Source of the DNA: Roseiarcus sp963820795
GTDB taxonomy: Bacteria; Pseudomonadota; Alphaproteobacteria; Rhizobiales; Beijerinckiaceae
Length of the DNA: 64,000 bases
Assembly: GCA_963820795.1 (NCBI GenBank)
Contig: CAWGBJ010000022.1
Span: 124,001-188,000, forward strand
Direction of reading: 5' to 3'
Shown here: positions 33,880 to 43,304 of the stretch, piece by piece
How positions within the stretch are numbered: position 1 is the first letter of the stretch
How the letters are laid out: each line of letters starts with the position of its first letter
Notes under the pieces: generated by a model
Told to the model about the DNA's origin: nothing
Database searches by the model: none
Seen by the model: only the letters and a program-made list of their open reading frames with translations
Program-made: the position numbers and the translations under genes

Positions 33880-34221
33880 TCTTTCCTCCTCTGCAGGGTA
33901 CGCCGGCGTGGACGAACGCTGACGACCACATTTTTTTGAGCCATTTTTTTGGTGAACCGCCTGAGATTTCAACGGCCGAACCTTGATCGGCTCGTCGAGC
34001 GGCGATGCTGGAGAAGTTTGGAGGCGCAAACCCCCTTTCAGCAGAACGAGCTAGCATGTCAGCCTATACGCGCATGTACGATGGGTCAATGTGTTCTTTC
34101 GACGCGGGCGCAATGTTGTTTGCCACGTGGACAGCCCAATGCGTACCGTGCATCAATCTGAAAAAAGGAGGGGACGCCGACGGCGATCGGCCGTGCGGAA
34201 GTCCTTCCGTGGAGAGTTTGG
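33880..34221. other. divergent intergenic region between binding protein and ATPase
   Basis: 342 bp containing the start regions of two opposed operons. Short open frames are present, but none has coding character. The segment around 33930-33955 is AT-rich (runs of T), a plausible promoter for the binding-protein operon. AAAAAAGGAGGGG occurs near 34162. I saw no clear operator. Confidence 0.4.
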
Positions 34222-35328
34222 ATGGCAAAGGTTGAACTCCGTCACGTTTGGAAGCGCTTCGGAGATCTCATTGCGGTCGAGGACTTCTCCCTCGATGCCG
34301 CGGATGGCGAATTCATCGTCTTTGTAGGTCCGTCGGGCTGCGGCAAGACCACGACCATGCGCATCATCGCCGGCCTCGAGGTCGCCTCCGACGGGCAGGT
34401 CGAGTTCGACGGCAAGAACGTGACCGACGAGCTGCCGCACGATCGGGACGTGGCGATGGTCTTCCAGAACTACGCGCTCTTTCCGCATCTCAACGTGTTC
34501 TCGAATATGGCGTTCGGCATGCGTCTCAGAAAGGTTCCGAAGGCCGAGATCGAGGACCGCGTGCGCAGGACCGCGCGGCTACTCGGCATCGAGGACGTGC
34601 TGCAGCGGCGGCCGATAGAATTGTCGGGCGGCCAGCGGCAGCGCGTGGCGCTCGGCCGCGCGATCGTGCGGGAGCCGCGCGTCTTTTTGATGGACGAGCC
34701 ATTATCCAATCTCGACGCGGCCCTACGCATGGAGATGCGCGCCGAAATCATCAAGCTGCAGGAGCGGCTCGGTGTGACGACCTTCTACGTGACGCATGAC
34801 CAGGTCGAGGCGCTGAGCATGGGCGACCGCATAGTCGTGATGCGCAACGGCCGGATCCAGCAGATCGGAAGCCCGACCGAGCTCTACGAACAGCCGAAGA
34901 ACACTTATGTCGCGAGCTTCATCGGCAGCCCGCCGATGAACTTTCTCGAGGGACGCGTCGAGGGCAACCGAATCGTTCTGCCCGCGGAGCAGACGACGCT
35001 TGCGATAAACGGCGGCGTGCGGCAGGCGCTCGCCGGCGTTTCCACGCTGGAGATCACGGTCGGCGTACGGCCGGAGCACCTCGTCCTTTCCGACCAGCCG
35101 GCCGGTGCCGACGCCTTCAGCATCGCGGGCGCCGTGGATACGGTCGAGCCTCTCGGCCACACGACGCTCGTGCGTGCGAAGATGGCATCCGGTCGCCAAC
35201 TCAGCGTCCTGCTCGCGGGCAAGGTTCGGCTCAAGGAAGGCCAGACCGTCCACGCGACGTTCGCCCCCAGTCACGTCTATCTGTTCGATCGCAAGAGCGA
35301 GCAATCCCTCTTCGGCATCAGTGAATAG
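34222..35328 (+). CDS. sugar ABC transporter ATPase (MalK/UgpC-like)
   Basis: ATPase of 368 residues. Walker A is GPSGCGKTTTMR, the signature is ELSGGQRQRVALGRA, Walker B is VFLMDEPLSNLD and the switch histidine is in FYVTHDQVEALSM. A TOBE/OB-fold regulatory domain follows from about residue 235 (IGSPPMNFLEGRVEGN, VGVRPEHLVLSD). It probably energises the MalF/MalG-like pair encoded on the opposite strand 2 kb away; MalK-type ATPases often serve such split operons. Confidence 0.92.
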   Translation: MAKVELRHVWKRFGDLIAVEDFSLDAADGEFIVFVGPSGCGKTTTMRIIAGLEVASDGQVEFDGKNVTDELPHDRDVAMVFQNYALFPHLNVFSNMAFGMRLRKVPKAEIEDRVRRTARLLGIEDVLQRRPIELSGGQRQRVALGRAIVREPRVFLMDEPLSNLDAALRMEMRAEIIKLQERLGVTTFYVTHDQVEALSMGDRIVVMRNGRIQQIGSPTELYEQPKNTYVASFIGSPPMNFLEGRVEGNRIVLPAEQTTLAINGGVRQALAGVSTLEITVGVRPEHLVLSDQPAGADAFSIAGAVDTVEPLGHTTLVRAKMASGRQLSVLLAGKVRLKEGQTVHATFAPSHVYLFDRKSEQSLFGISE

Positions 35329-35528
35329 GCGCGAGCGAAGACAGAGGGCCTCTTTCGGTCGTGGACAGTTCGGTGGAGATGCGAAATGCCCGCCTCTCCG
35401 CCCATTTGCGACGTGCCCGCGCGGGCAGCAAGCGTCGGGTTTTGACCCTGGCTGTGGGGAGGCAGGCGCGGGGCTAGTCCGTCAGATCCGCGCCTGGCCT
35501 CGGCGTGGCCCAACCTTCACCATGCCGA

Positions 35529-36599
35529 TCAGGGAGCCCCGACCGTGACCTCGAGATCGTCGTAACGCATGAATTTGTAGAAGACGACCGAAGCGATCCA
35601 GCTCAACAGGAAGACGCCGATAATGACGTAACCGAGCACGCCGAAGTTATCGTTGATCTCGCCGATCGCGCCCCAAAAGCCGCCGCCGTCGGTAAGACCC
35701 AGTTGATCGCCGACGAGGTTGAGCGTTTCCAGGCCGCCGATAAGGACGGCGACGACGACAGAAACCGCGGTTATGGTCATGTTGTAGTAGAGCTTGCGGA
35801 TAGGCTTCATGAAGGCCCAGCCATAGGCTCCCAGCATCAGCACTCCGTCGGTCGTGTCGACGAGCGTCATGCCGGCGGTGAACAGCGCCGGAAACACCAT
35901 GATCGAGCTGAACGACATGCCGTTGGCGGCCTGCGCTGAGGAAATGCCGAACAGCGCGACCTCCGTCGCCGTATCAAAGCCCAGCCCGAACAGGAAACCG
36001 ATCGCCAGCATATGCCAGCTCTTGGTGACGAGCCGGAACAGCGGCCGGAAAATGCGGGAGAGGAACCCGCGCTTGTTGAGCAGGATATCAAAATCATCCT
36101 CTGCGAACGGCTGGCCGCGCTTCACTGCTTGGAACGTGCGGTAGACCGAAATCAGCACCAGGATGTTGATGAAGGCGATGGCGAACAGAAAGAGCGCAGA
36201 GGCGCTCGTGCTGATGATCCCGCCGACCGCCTTCATCGAATCGAAGCGCGAGGTCAGCGCCGAGGCGGCGAACGCGACGCCGATCGACATGCAGATCACC
36301 ACGGCCGAGTGGCCGAGCGAGAAGAAGAAGCCGACGCCGACCGGCCGCAGGCCTTGCTGCATAAGCTTGCGCGTGACGTTGTCGATCGCGGCGATATGAT
36401 CGGCGTCGACCGCGTGGCGCAGGCCAAACGTATAGGCCAGAAGCGCCGTTCCGAGCAGAACAGGCTGGCCTCGGAGGGCGATGAGCGCCCAGAGCCAGAT
36501 GAGAATATTGCCGCCGATCAGAACGGCATAGATAGCGATCAAACGGCGGCGCAGATCAGCGCCGCCCTCAGTCAGAACACCTGAGACGATTCCAGGCAT
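35529..36599 (-). CDS. NiCoT-family nickel/cobalt permease
   Basis: High-affinity Ni/Co uptake permease of 356 residues with about eight transmembrane segments. The family signature TFGLRHAVDADHIAAIDN, with its HX4DH metal motif, is at about residues 63-80. LGHSAVVICMSIGVAF, FLFGLGFDTATEVALF and LFTAGMTLVDTTDGVLML also fit. The cobalamin riboswitch in front of it indicates that cobalt for B12 is the physiological substrate. The ATG at 36599 starts MPGIVSGVLTEGGAD; the upstream extension to 36674 lies in the leader and is not expected to be translated. Confidence 0.93.
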   Translation of the reverse strand: MPGIVSGVLTEGGADLRRRLIAIYAVLIGGNILIWLWALIALRGQPVLLGTALLAYTFGLRHAVDADHIAAIDNVTRKLMQQGLRPVGVGFFFSLGHSAVVICMSIGVAFAASALTSRFDSMKAVGGIISTSASALFLFAIAFINILVLISVYRTFQAVKRGQPFAEDDFDILLNKRGFLSRIFRPLFRLVTKSWHMLAIGFLFGLGFDTATEVALFGISSAQAANGMSFSSIMVFPALFTAGMTLVDTTDGVLMLGAYGWAFMKPIRKLYYNMTITAVSVVVAVLIGGLETLNLVGDQLGLTDGGGFWGAIGEINDNFGVLGYVIIGVFLLSWIASVVFYKFMRYDDLEVTVGAP

Positions 36600-36698
36600 G
36601 ACACCCTCGCATGCTGTTGGGGGAGAACAGCGCGATCGCGGGTGATGCCGCCAAAGAGACAAACCATCGGTCACCTCGCCCGAGATCGGCTTTAACGA

Positions 36699-36870
36699 GC
36701 GATGGCAGGTCTCCTGGCTCGCGGGTCAACGACGGACGCCGATCTTCCCGGTCTCCCAGTGATCATGAGTGGCGTCGTCTCAACGCTTACAGTTGCGGGG
36801 GCAGCCACGGCTTCGGCCTCTCGGCCTGCACCGTGTTCCCTTTTGATCCCCGAAGGGAACCATCGCAACA
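36699..36870 (-). promoter_or_regulatory. cobalamin (B12) riboswitch
   Basis: On the minus strand the leader contains the hallmark AGCCAGGAGACCTGCC (B12 box, 36703-36718) near its 3' end. It also has GCCCCCGCAACTGTAAGCG around 36784-36804, the conserved core that pairs with the ligand-binding helices, and a 5' hairpin GGTTCCCTTCGGGGATC. The order and spacing fit the class. About 100 bases separate it from the permease start. High B12 should switch off cobalt uptake. Confidence 0.85.
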
Positions 36871-36990
36871 GACGCTAGACCAGTCGCGACCGATCGCCAA
36901 GCGATGTTTTGGGCGCCTCAGAGCTGACCGGTTCGCGGCCCGCGCCAGCCGCGCTTGACGCTTCGCCTGTCCGGTCCCACCATCGGCGTC

Positions 36991-37674
36991 ATGAAAGCGA
37001 GCCCGCGGAAATTCGAGCTGACAGCCGACCTGCTTCTCAGGGCTTATTCCATCGGCGTCTTTCCCATGGCCGAAAGCCGCGGGGCGAAGGAACTCTTCTG
37101 GGTTGAGCCGCACGAGCGGGGCGTCTTTCCGCTCGACGGGCTGATTGTTTCGAAGAGCCTCGCCAAGACGGTGCGCTCGGACCGGTTTCGCGTCGTCGCC
37201 GACCGGGACTTCCCGGCCGTGATCCGCGCCTGCGCCGAGCGGGAAAAGACCTGGATCAACGACGAGATCGTGCGTCTCTATGGCGAACTCTTCGATGCCG
37301 GACACGCCCATTCGATCGAGGTCTACGAGGACAAGGAGCTTGTCGGCGGCCTCTACGGGGTGAGCCTGCGCTCAGCCTTCTTCGGCGAGAGCATGTTCCA
37401 CCGCGCCCGCGACGCCTCCAAGGTCGCGCTCGTCCATCTTTTTGCCCGCCTGCGCGCCGGCGGCTTTCGCCTGCTCGACACGCAGTTCCTCACCGAGCAT
37501 CTCATGAGTCTGGGAGCGATCAGCATGCCGCGCGAAGCCTTCCGCCTTCGCCTGGCGTTGGCGATGGAGAGGGAAGCGGACTTCGCAGCCTGGCCGGCGA
37601 ACAGGGCGATGTCCGGGGCCGAGGCGCTGCGGCGCGCCCAGAATTTCGGCACGGAAGTTGCAAAGCCAAGCTGA
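36991..37674 (+). CDS. aat: leucyl/phenylalanyl-tRNA--protein transferase
   Basis: Transfers Leu or Phe from tRNA to proteins with N-terminal Arg or Lys and so marks them for ClpAP (N-degron pathway). The 227 residues show LLLRAYSIGVFPMAESRGA, LFWVEPHERGVFPLDG, GLYGVSLRSAFFGESMF and FRLLDTQFLTEHLMSLGAI, all diagnostic. The ATG at 36991 is preferred; the frame begins at 36955 with a less likely GTG or TTG-type start. It is divergent from the cobalt permease, so its promoter lies close to the riboswitch region. Confidence 0.95.
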   Translation: MKASPRKFELTADLLLRAYSIGVFPMAESRGAKELFWVEPHERGVFPLDGLIVSKSLAKTVRSDRFRVVADRDFPAVIRACAEREKTWINDEIVRLYGELFDAGHAHSIEVYEDKELVGGLYGVSLRSAFFGESMFHRARDASKVALVHLFARLRAGGFRLLDTQFLTEHLMSLGAISMPREAFRLRLALAMEREADFAAWPANRAMSGAEALRRAQNFGTEVAKPS

Positions 37675-37722
37675 GACGGGCGGTTCCGTTGCTTCGCGAT
37701 CGGGTCTGACGCAGGATAGCGC

Positions 37723-39162
37723 ATGGCGGCAGTGGAAGCGTTTGACGAGATGGGCCTCGCGGCCGACCGCACGCGCGCGCTCTACCGTGAAGTGGCGCTG
37801 TGGCTCGAGACGACGCCGCCCGATCTGCTTTCGGCGCGCCGCGCCCAAGCGGAATACATGTTCCGCCGCATCGGCATCACCTTCGGCGTCTATGGCGACA
37901 AGGATGCGGCCGAGCGGCTGATCCCCTTCGACATCGTGCCGCGGCTCATCTCGCGCGCCGAGTGGCGGAGGCTGGAGGCGGGCCTGACCCAGCGCGTCAA
38001 GGCGCTGAACCTCTTCCTCGCCGACGTGTATGGGCCGTGCGCCATCCTTAAGGAGGACGTCGTCCCGCCGGAACTCATCCTGCGCAACCCCTATTACCGG
38101 CCGGAGATGATCGGCCGCCGCGCCCCGCACGACCTATGGGTGCACATCGCCGGGATCGACATCGTGCGGGTTGACGATCAGTCGTTCTACGTGCTCGAGG
38201 ACAATGCGCGAACGCCCTCCGGCGTCTCCTACATGCTGGAAAACCGCGAGGTGACGATGCGGCTCCTGCCGGACCTCTTCGCCCGCCATCACGTCGCGCC
38301 GGTCGACGACTATCCGGACGAGCTGCTCGCCTGCCTGCGCTCGGTCGCCCCCCGGGAGGACCGCGGCGAGGCGACGATCGTGCTGCTGACGCCAGGGCTG
38401 TACAACTCCGCCTATTACGAACACTCGTTCCTCGCCGACAAGCTCGGCATCGAACTGGTCGAGGGTCGCGATCTTTTCGTCGAGGACGATCAGGTTTTCA
38501 TGCGAACGACCCTGGGCCCCCGCCGCGTCGACGTGATCTACCGCCGGGTGGATGACGATTTCCTCGACCCGCTGGTCTTCAATCCGTCGTCGGTCCTGGG
38601 GGTGCCCGGGCTGGTCGGCGCCTATTTGGCGGGCAATGTGACGCTTGCGAATGCAATCGGCACCGGGGTCGCGGACGACAAGGCGATCTACAGCTACGTC
38701 CCCGATCTGATCCGCTTCTATCTCACCGAAGAGCCGCTGTTAAAGAACGTGCCGACCTACCGCTGCCGCGAGCCCAAATGGCTCAAATACGTGCTCGAGC
38801 GGCTCGATCAGCTGGTGGTCAAGGAGGTCAACGGATCCGGCGGCTACGGCATGCTGGTCGGACCGCACGCCACCGCGGCGCAGCGCGAGCAGTTTGCAGC
38901 CAAGATCAGGTCGGATCCCAACAACTACATCGCCCAGCCGACCTTGGCGCTCTCGACTTGTCCCGCCTCGTTCGAGAGCGGGGTTGCGCCCCGGCACGTC
39001 GACTTGCGGCCGTTCGTGCTCTCCGGCGCCGACGGCGTCCGCATCGTCCCCGGGGGCCTCACCCGCGTCGCCTTGAAGGAAGGCTCCCTGGTGGTCAACT
39101 CCAGCCAGGGCGGCGGCACCAAGGATACCTGGATCGTCGACGACGCGGACGGCGAAGCCTGA
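37723..39162 (+). CDS. circularly permuted ATP-grasp type 2 family protein
   Basis: Protein of 479 residues of the DUF404/DUF407 group, predicted to be an ATP-dependent carboxylate-amine ligase. Motifs are VPRLISRAEWRRLEAGLTQR, LNLFLADVYGPCAILKEDVV, YVLEDNARTPSGVSYMLENR and LVVKEVNGSGGYGMLVG, where the last is the permuted nucleotide-binding segment. It starts an operon with an alpha-E protein (3 bp downstream) and a transglutaminase-like protein. The same trio recurs in many bacteria, sometimes with the proteasome-like Anbu. The product of the ligase is not established. Confidence 0.92.
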   Translation: MAAVEAFDEMGLAADRTRALYREVALWLETTPPDLLSARRAQAEYMFRRIGITFGVYGDKDAAERLIPFDIVPRLISRAEWRRLEAGLTQRVKALNLFLADVYGPCAILKEDVVPPELILRNPYYRPEMIGRRAPHDLWVHIAGIDIVRVDDQSFYVLEDNARTPSGVSYMLENREVTMRLLPDLFARHHVAPVDDYPDELLACLRSVAPREDRGEATIVLLTPGLYNSAYYEHSFLADKLGIELVEGRDLFVEDDQVFMRTTLGPRRVDVIYRRVDDDFLDPLVFNPSSVLGVPGLVGAYLAGNVTLANAIGTGVADDKAIYSYVPDLIRFYLTEEPLLKNVPTYRCREPKWLKYVLERLDQLVVKEVNGSGGYGMLVGPHATAAQREQFAAKIRSDPNNYIAQPTLALSTCPASFESGVAPRHVDLRPFVLSGADGVRIVPGGLTRVALKEGSLVVNSSQGGGTKDTWIVDDADGEA

Positions 39163-39165
39163 GCC

Positions 39166-40125
39166 ATGCTCGCGCGAACCGCCGACAACCTCTTCTGGCT
39201 CGCCCGGTCGATGGAGCGGGCGGACTTCATTGCCCGCACCATCGAGGCGACGCTGAGGCTCGAATATCTGCCGAAGTCAGAAGGCGATCGAACTGTGGAG
39301 TGGGAAGGCGCCCTCAACGCCGCCGGCGCCTACGACAGCTTCATCGAAGCCCACGGCGAGCTCGACGAGGAGGGCGCGGTCGACCACCTCACCTTCGACC
39401 TGACCAACCCGTCGTCGATCTGCAACTGTCTCGAGAACGCGCGCGCCGCAGGGCGGGCGGTGCGCACCGCGCTGACCGCCGAAACGTGGACGGCGATCAA
39501 CGACGCCTGGCTCGAGCTCAAGCGCTTCGAGACGAGCCACCGCCAGGCGCGCACGCTCGACCGCCTGGCGCTGACCCGCTTCCTCGACTACGTGAAGAAG
39601 GCCTCGCTCGACTTCGACGGCTCGTGCTATCGCACCATGCTGCGCAACGACGCCTACTGGTTCAATCGGCTCGGCATTTTCATCGAGCGGGCCGACAACA
39701 CGGCGCGGCTCCTCGACGTCAAATACCACCTGCTCTTGCCCTCGACCGAGCCGGTCGGCGGCTCGCTCGACTATTTCCAGTGGGTGGCGATCCTGCGCGC
39801 CGTCTCGGCGGCGACCGCTTACCATTGGGTCTATCGCGACCGGGTGAAGCCCTGGCTGATCGCCGATCTATTGATCCTCAAGCGGGCGATGCCGCGCTCG
39901 CTCATCTCCTGCTACGAGAGCATCGACCGGGCGCTCGATTCGCTGGCGCGCGACGACGGGCGCAGCGGCATGGCGCAACGGCTGGCGCGCGCTACGCATG
40001 CCAGTCTCGAGCGTTCCAGCATGACGCAGATCTTCCAGGGCGGGCTGCACGAGTTCATCACCGGCTTCATCGAGGAGAACGCGCGCCTGTCGACCTCGAT
40101 CTCCGAGCAGTATCTCTTCACCTGA
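39166..40125 (+). CDS. alpha-E domain protein
   Basis: All-helical protein of 319 residues beginning MLARTADNLFWLARSMERAD, the diagnostic start of the alpha-E family (DUF403). Conserved repeats of Glu/Arg pairs follow (ENARAAGRAVRTALTAETW, YWFNRLGIFIERADNTARLL). The biochemical role is unknown. It is nearly always linked to the permuted ATP-grasp gene, as here with 3 bp between them, so both probably act in one complex. Confidence 0.92.
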   Translation: MLARTADNLFWLARSMERADFIARTIEATLRLEYLPKSEGDRTVEWEGALNAAGAYDSFIEAHGELDEEGAVDHLTFDLTNPSSICNCLENARAAGRAVRTALTAETWTAINDAWLELKRFETSHRQARTLDRLALTRFLDYVKKASLDFDGSCYRTMLRNDAYWFNRLGIFIERADNTARLLDVKYHLLLPSTEPVGGSLDYFQWVAILRAVSAATAYHWVYRDRVKPWLIADLLILKRAMPRSLISCYESIDRALDSLARDDGRSGMAQRLARATHASLERSSMTQIFQGGLHEFITGFIEENARLSTSISEQYLFT

Positions 40126-40147
40126 AGATGCGGGCGGGCTCAAACCC

Positions 40148-40969
40148 ATGCGGATCCGGATTTCGCACGAGATAACGCATCGCTTCGCGCCGCCGGCGCG
40201 TATGCTGATCCAGAACCTCCGGCTCACCCCGCACGGCTTCGACAGCCAGTATGTGTTCGGCTGGCGCATCGCCGTCGACGTCGACAGCGCGCTGCGTGCG
40301 AGCGAGGACGCGCACGGCAACGTCGTCTCTTCGTTCTCGCATCACGGCGGGCCGGTCGAGCGCCTGACCGTTACCGCCGGCGGCAACGTCGAGACGACCG
40401 ACACGGCGGGGGTCGTCAAGGGAACGGTCGAGCGGCTGCCGGCGGAAATGTACTTACGCGAGAGCCCGCTGGCGCACGCCAACGGGGCGCTGCGCGACTT
40501 TGCCGCGGAAGCGAGCGCCGGCGCCGCCGATCCGCTCGACGCGCTGCATCGGCTGATGAGCGACGTCCACCGCATCATGGCCTTCGATCCGCTCGGGCCG
40601 GACGACCCGGAGACGGCCGTCGAAGCCTTCGCGCTCAGGCGCGGCCGGGCGCGCGACTTCGCCCATATCTTCATCGCCTGCGCCCGCTTCCTCAGCCTGC
40701 CGGCGCGCTTTGTCGCCGGATACCGGGCCGTTGACGAGGATGGCGCCAAGCCCGGCGCGCACGCCTGGGCCGAGGCTTACGCGCCGCGCCTCGGCTGGAT
40801 CGCCTTCGATCCGACGATCCCGCTCTGCGCCGACGAGCGCTTCGTGCGCGTCGCCGTCGGCTTCGACGCCCGCGACGGCGCCTTCGTCCGCAGCGCCCAC
40901 GGGAGCGGTGAGGATGTCGTCGAGACGGCGATCCGGGTCGAGCAGGCGGGGATGCAGACCCAGGCGTGA
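40148..40969 (+). CDS. transglutaminase-like protein lacking the catalytic cysteine
   Basis: Protein of 273 residues with the bacterial transglutaminase-like N-terminal region (about 1-90, RISHEITHRFAPPARMLIQN) and a papain-like core. The histidine is in GAHAWAEAYAPRLGW and the aspartate in IAFDPTIPLC. The cysteine motif G-x-C-x-D-F-A-H is replaced by RGRARDFAHIFIACARFL, where alanine (GCG) stands at the cysteine position. If real, the protein cannot use the usual mechanism and may only bind its substrate. Some relatives also lack this cysteine. It is the third gene of the ATP-grasp/alpha-E operon, 22 bp after the alpha-E gene. Confidence 0.85.
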   Translation: MRIRISHEITHRFAPPARMLIQNLRLTPHGFDSQYVFGWRIAVDVDSALRASEDAHGNVVSSFSHHGGPVERLTVTAGGNVETTDTAGVVKGTVERLPAEMYLRESPLAHANGALRDFAAEASAGAADPLDALHRLMSDVHRIMAFDPLGPDDPETAVEAFALRRGRARDFAHIFIACARFLSLPARFVAGYRAVDEDGAKPGAHAWAEAYAPRLGWIAFDPTIPLCADERFVRVAVGFDARDGAFVRSAHGSGEDVVETAIRVEQAGMQTQA

Positions 40970-41567
40970 TGCAGGGGCGCGGCTTGCAGCCGCGGATTGA
41001 GGGGTTCGCAATGGCTTGCGGGCGCCGTTTCCTACGCGCTGCAGAGTCCCGGGCACCCGGGGCTGTCGTCATGGCCGTCGGAATCTGCCCCCGTTACGCC
41101 ATTTCCAGCCACCCCGCGCCAGCCGTCCTTCCATTTCTTTCAGGAAGCTGCCAAAAAACTTCGATTTGCTGCCAACGGCTTGCAAAAGGCCTTCCATTTC
41201 CTGCAAAAAATTGCAATTCCTTACCCGGATTTAGGACTTATCAAAGGCTTACGGGCGAATGGCAGGGAAAAATTGGCGATGAGGCCGTTCGTCGCTATTT
41301 AGCGGACCCGACGACCCCTATCTTGGGTTCGGATTTCCTTAGCGTCCAAGCCCTTGCGCTTCAATCGAGCCCTCGCGACGATTGGCCGGGGCAGATTCCA
41401 TGGACCGGACAAGCGGCGCTCTCCGTTGCGGCAGCGAGAACAAACGTAGAACACAATGCCAAGCTTGGCAAGAAAATGTTGATCGGCCTCGGCGCGCGAA
41501 CCCGGTACGTCCGTTGCCGTGGCTGGCTCAGTCGCGGCCGCGGTCTACGGCAGCGCTGTTAGCAAGA
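40970..41567. other. long intergenic stretch without a supported gene
   Basis: About 600 bp with lower GC between 41140 and 41300 than the neighbouring genes. An open frame of 198 codons crosses it (40966-41562). Its composition (many Cys, Ser and Pro in the first half) and lack of motifs argue against a gene. It may be a decayed insertion. No RNA gene or repeat was recognised. Confidence 0.4.
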
Positions 41568-43304
41568 CTAATCCGGCATGCCGGCGACTCGCAGGTCGTC
41601 GATGTAGGCGGCTTTCAGCTCGGCTTTGAGCGGCCAGTTCGCCTCGAGCGCGATCGAATTGCGCGGTTTGGCCTCGAGCCACTTCTGCATCGTCGCCTGC
41701 GCCTCCGGCAGGCGGCCGAGCCGAACATAGATCGTGGCGAGTTGCTGCGCGTAGCCGGGCAGCGCCGGATCGCTTTTCTCCAGGGCGTCGAGCGCGTCCT
41801 GGTGCCGTCCCATCAGGTAGTAGGCCCAGGCAAGATTCTGATAGCCGTAGGGGGCGAGGCGTCCGCGCGCCGCGGTCGCCGACCACGCCGCCGCCTGCTC
41901 CAGCTTGCCGGCATTGGCGACGTAAAAGGACAGTTCCGCGCGTGACCGGATGTCGTAGGGCGCAAGCTGGACAGCGAGCTCCGCCTCGCGGATCGATCTG
42001 GCGAAATCGTGTTCGCGCCATTGGTAGAGCGCCGCCATCAGCCAGTGGCCGTGAAAGTTTGTGAGCGTCGATGCATCCGGCGTCTGCATCGCTTGCCGAG
42101 CGAGCGACCACGCCCGCTCGATGTCTCCCCGGGGATCGGAGCTGCAGTAGAACTCGACCGCATTGGCGTAGGTGAACGCCAGCTCCACCCGCAGCAGGGC
42201 CGACCGAGGATGCCGGTTCAGACCCTCTTCGAAGATCTCGCGGGCCTTCATGTCGTCTTCGCACGTCGGACGATAAGCGTATGAAGAGCCGCGCAGATAG
42301 TAGTCGTATTCGCCGAGCGACTGGGCGGCCCTTTGCCACGCTCGTCTTTCTTCCTCGCCGCGCAGCGAGCCTTGCAGCCCGGCGACCGCATCAGCGATAC
42401 GCATCGCGACCGCCTCTTGCGCCGCGACGACGTTCGCGCCGTCGTGGGTGAAATGGTCGGCCCAAACGTTGACGCCGGTCCTCGCGTCGGTCAGCTGGGC
42501 CGTCACCCGGACCTCGTCCGGGCTCTCCAGGACCCCGCCGCGCAACACGAAATCGGCGGCCGGAGAGCCGGCGTCGGGCAGTTTCTCCGACAGCACGCGG
42601 ATGCCGGGGAAGGTGGACAGAAGGGTCCGCAGGTCCTCGCCGACCGCCCGGCCGAAATTGTCGCGCTCCGCCGTTCGTCCGAGGTCGTCGAATGGCAGGA
42701 CGGCGACGAGCGGCTCGTGCAAGGCGGCCCGGTCGGCTGGCCTGAGGAGCCAATCGGCGCCGAATGCCGCCAAGGCGCCGATCGCAAGGCCGGCCATGGC
42801 CAAGAGCCAAGGGCGGTTGGGCACGAGTCCGCTGATCGAAACTGGCAGCTTCGATGGCGGAAACCAGCGCCGGCCGGGGTCCTGGCGCGGCGGCGGTTCG
42901 CTTAAGCGCGAGCCTGGCGCGGCGGCCGTCCTCTCAACGGGTCCACCGTCGAACCGGTATCCTTCGCCGGGCACGGTGACGATCAGACGGGGTTGCTTCG
43001 GGTTAGGCTCGACCTTGTGGCGCAGGCGGCTCACGAGCACGTCGACGCTTCGGTCGTAGGGCTCCATTCGCCGGTTGGAGACCGCGTTCAGGAGCATGTC
43101 GCGGCTCAACACGCGACCCGGCCGCTGGATGAAGACCCGCAGGAGCGCGAACTCGGCGCGGGTGAGCGCAATGGGCTCGCCGGACTCCCATTTCAGTGTG
43201 CAGGCGTCGAGATCAAGCGCCATATTCGAGAATCGCACGGCGCCGCCCTGTTTATCGACCTCTGGCGATCCGACGCCTGTTTGGGACGCAGTCTCGTCCT
43301 GCAT
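41568..43304 (-). CDS. CadC-like regulator: winged helix, TM, TolB-like N domain and TPRs
   Basis: Membrane-bound regulator of 578 residues. The OmpR-type winged helix is at about 20-125 (PIALTRAEFALLRVFIQRPG, DRSVDVLVSRLRHKVEPNPK). A transmembrane segment follows at about 165-185 (PWLLAMAGLAIGALAAFGAD). Next is a domain seen in adenylate cyclase/CadC-like proteins (VAVLPFDDLGRTAERD, EVRVTAQLTDARTGVNVWAD). TPR repeats end the protein (about 330-575). Such proteins sense signals outside the cytoplasm while binding DNA. It is divergent from the BBE oxidoreductase gene, its probable target. The ATG at 43304 has GGAG upstream. Confidence 0.87.
   Translation of the reverse strand: MQDETASQTGVGSPEVDKQGGAVRFSNMALDLDACTLKWESGEPIALTRAEFALLRVFIQRPGRVLSRDMLLNAVSNRRMEPYDRSVDVLVSRLRHKVEPNPKQPRLIVTVPGEGYRFDGGPVERTAAAPGSRLSEPPPRQDPGRRWFPPSKLPVSISGLVPNRPWLLAMAGLAIGALAAFGADWLLRPADRAALHEPLVAVLPFDDLGRTAERDNFGRAVGEDLRTLLSTFPGIRVLSEKLPDAGSPAADFVLRGGVLESPDEVRVTAQLTDARTGVNVWADHFTHDGANVVAAQEAVAMRIADAVAGLQGSLRGEEERRAWQRAAQSLGEYDYYLRGSSYAYRPTCEDDMKAREIFEEGLNRHPRSALLRVELAFTYANAVEFYCSSDPRGDIERAWSLARQAMQTPDASTLTNFHGHWLMAALYQWREHDFARSIREAELAVQLAPYDIRSRAELSFYVANAGKLEQAAAWSATAARGRLAPYGYQNLAWAYYLMGRHQDALDALEKSDPALPGYAQQLATIYVRLGRLPEAQATMQKWLEAKPRNSIALEANWPLKAELKAAYIDDLRVAGMPD

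Noticed and set aside
40966..41562. 198-codon open frame between the transglutaminase-like and regulator genes
   Set aside because: Odd composition, no ribosome binding site or motif, and a GC drop inside; more likely non-coding or decayed.
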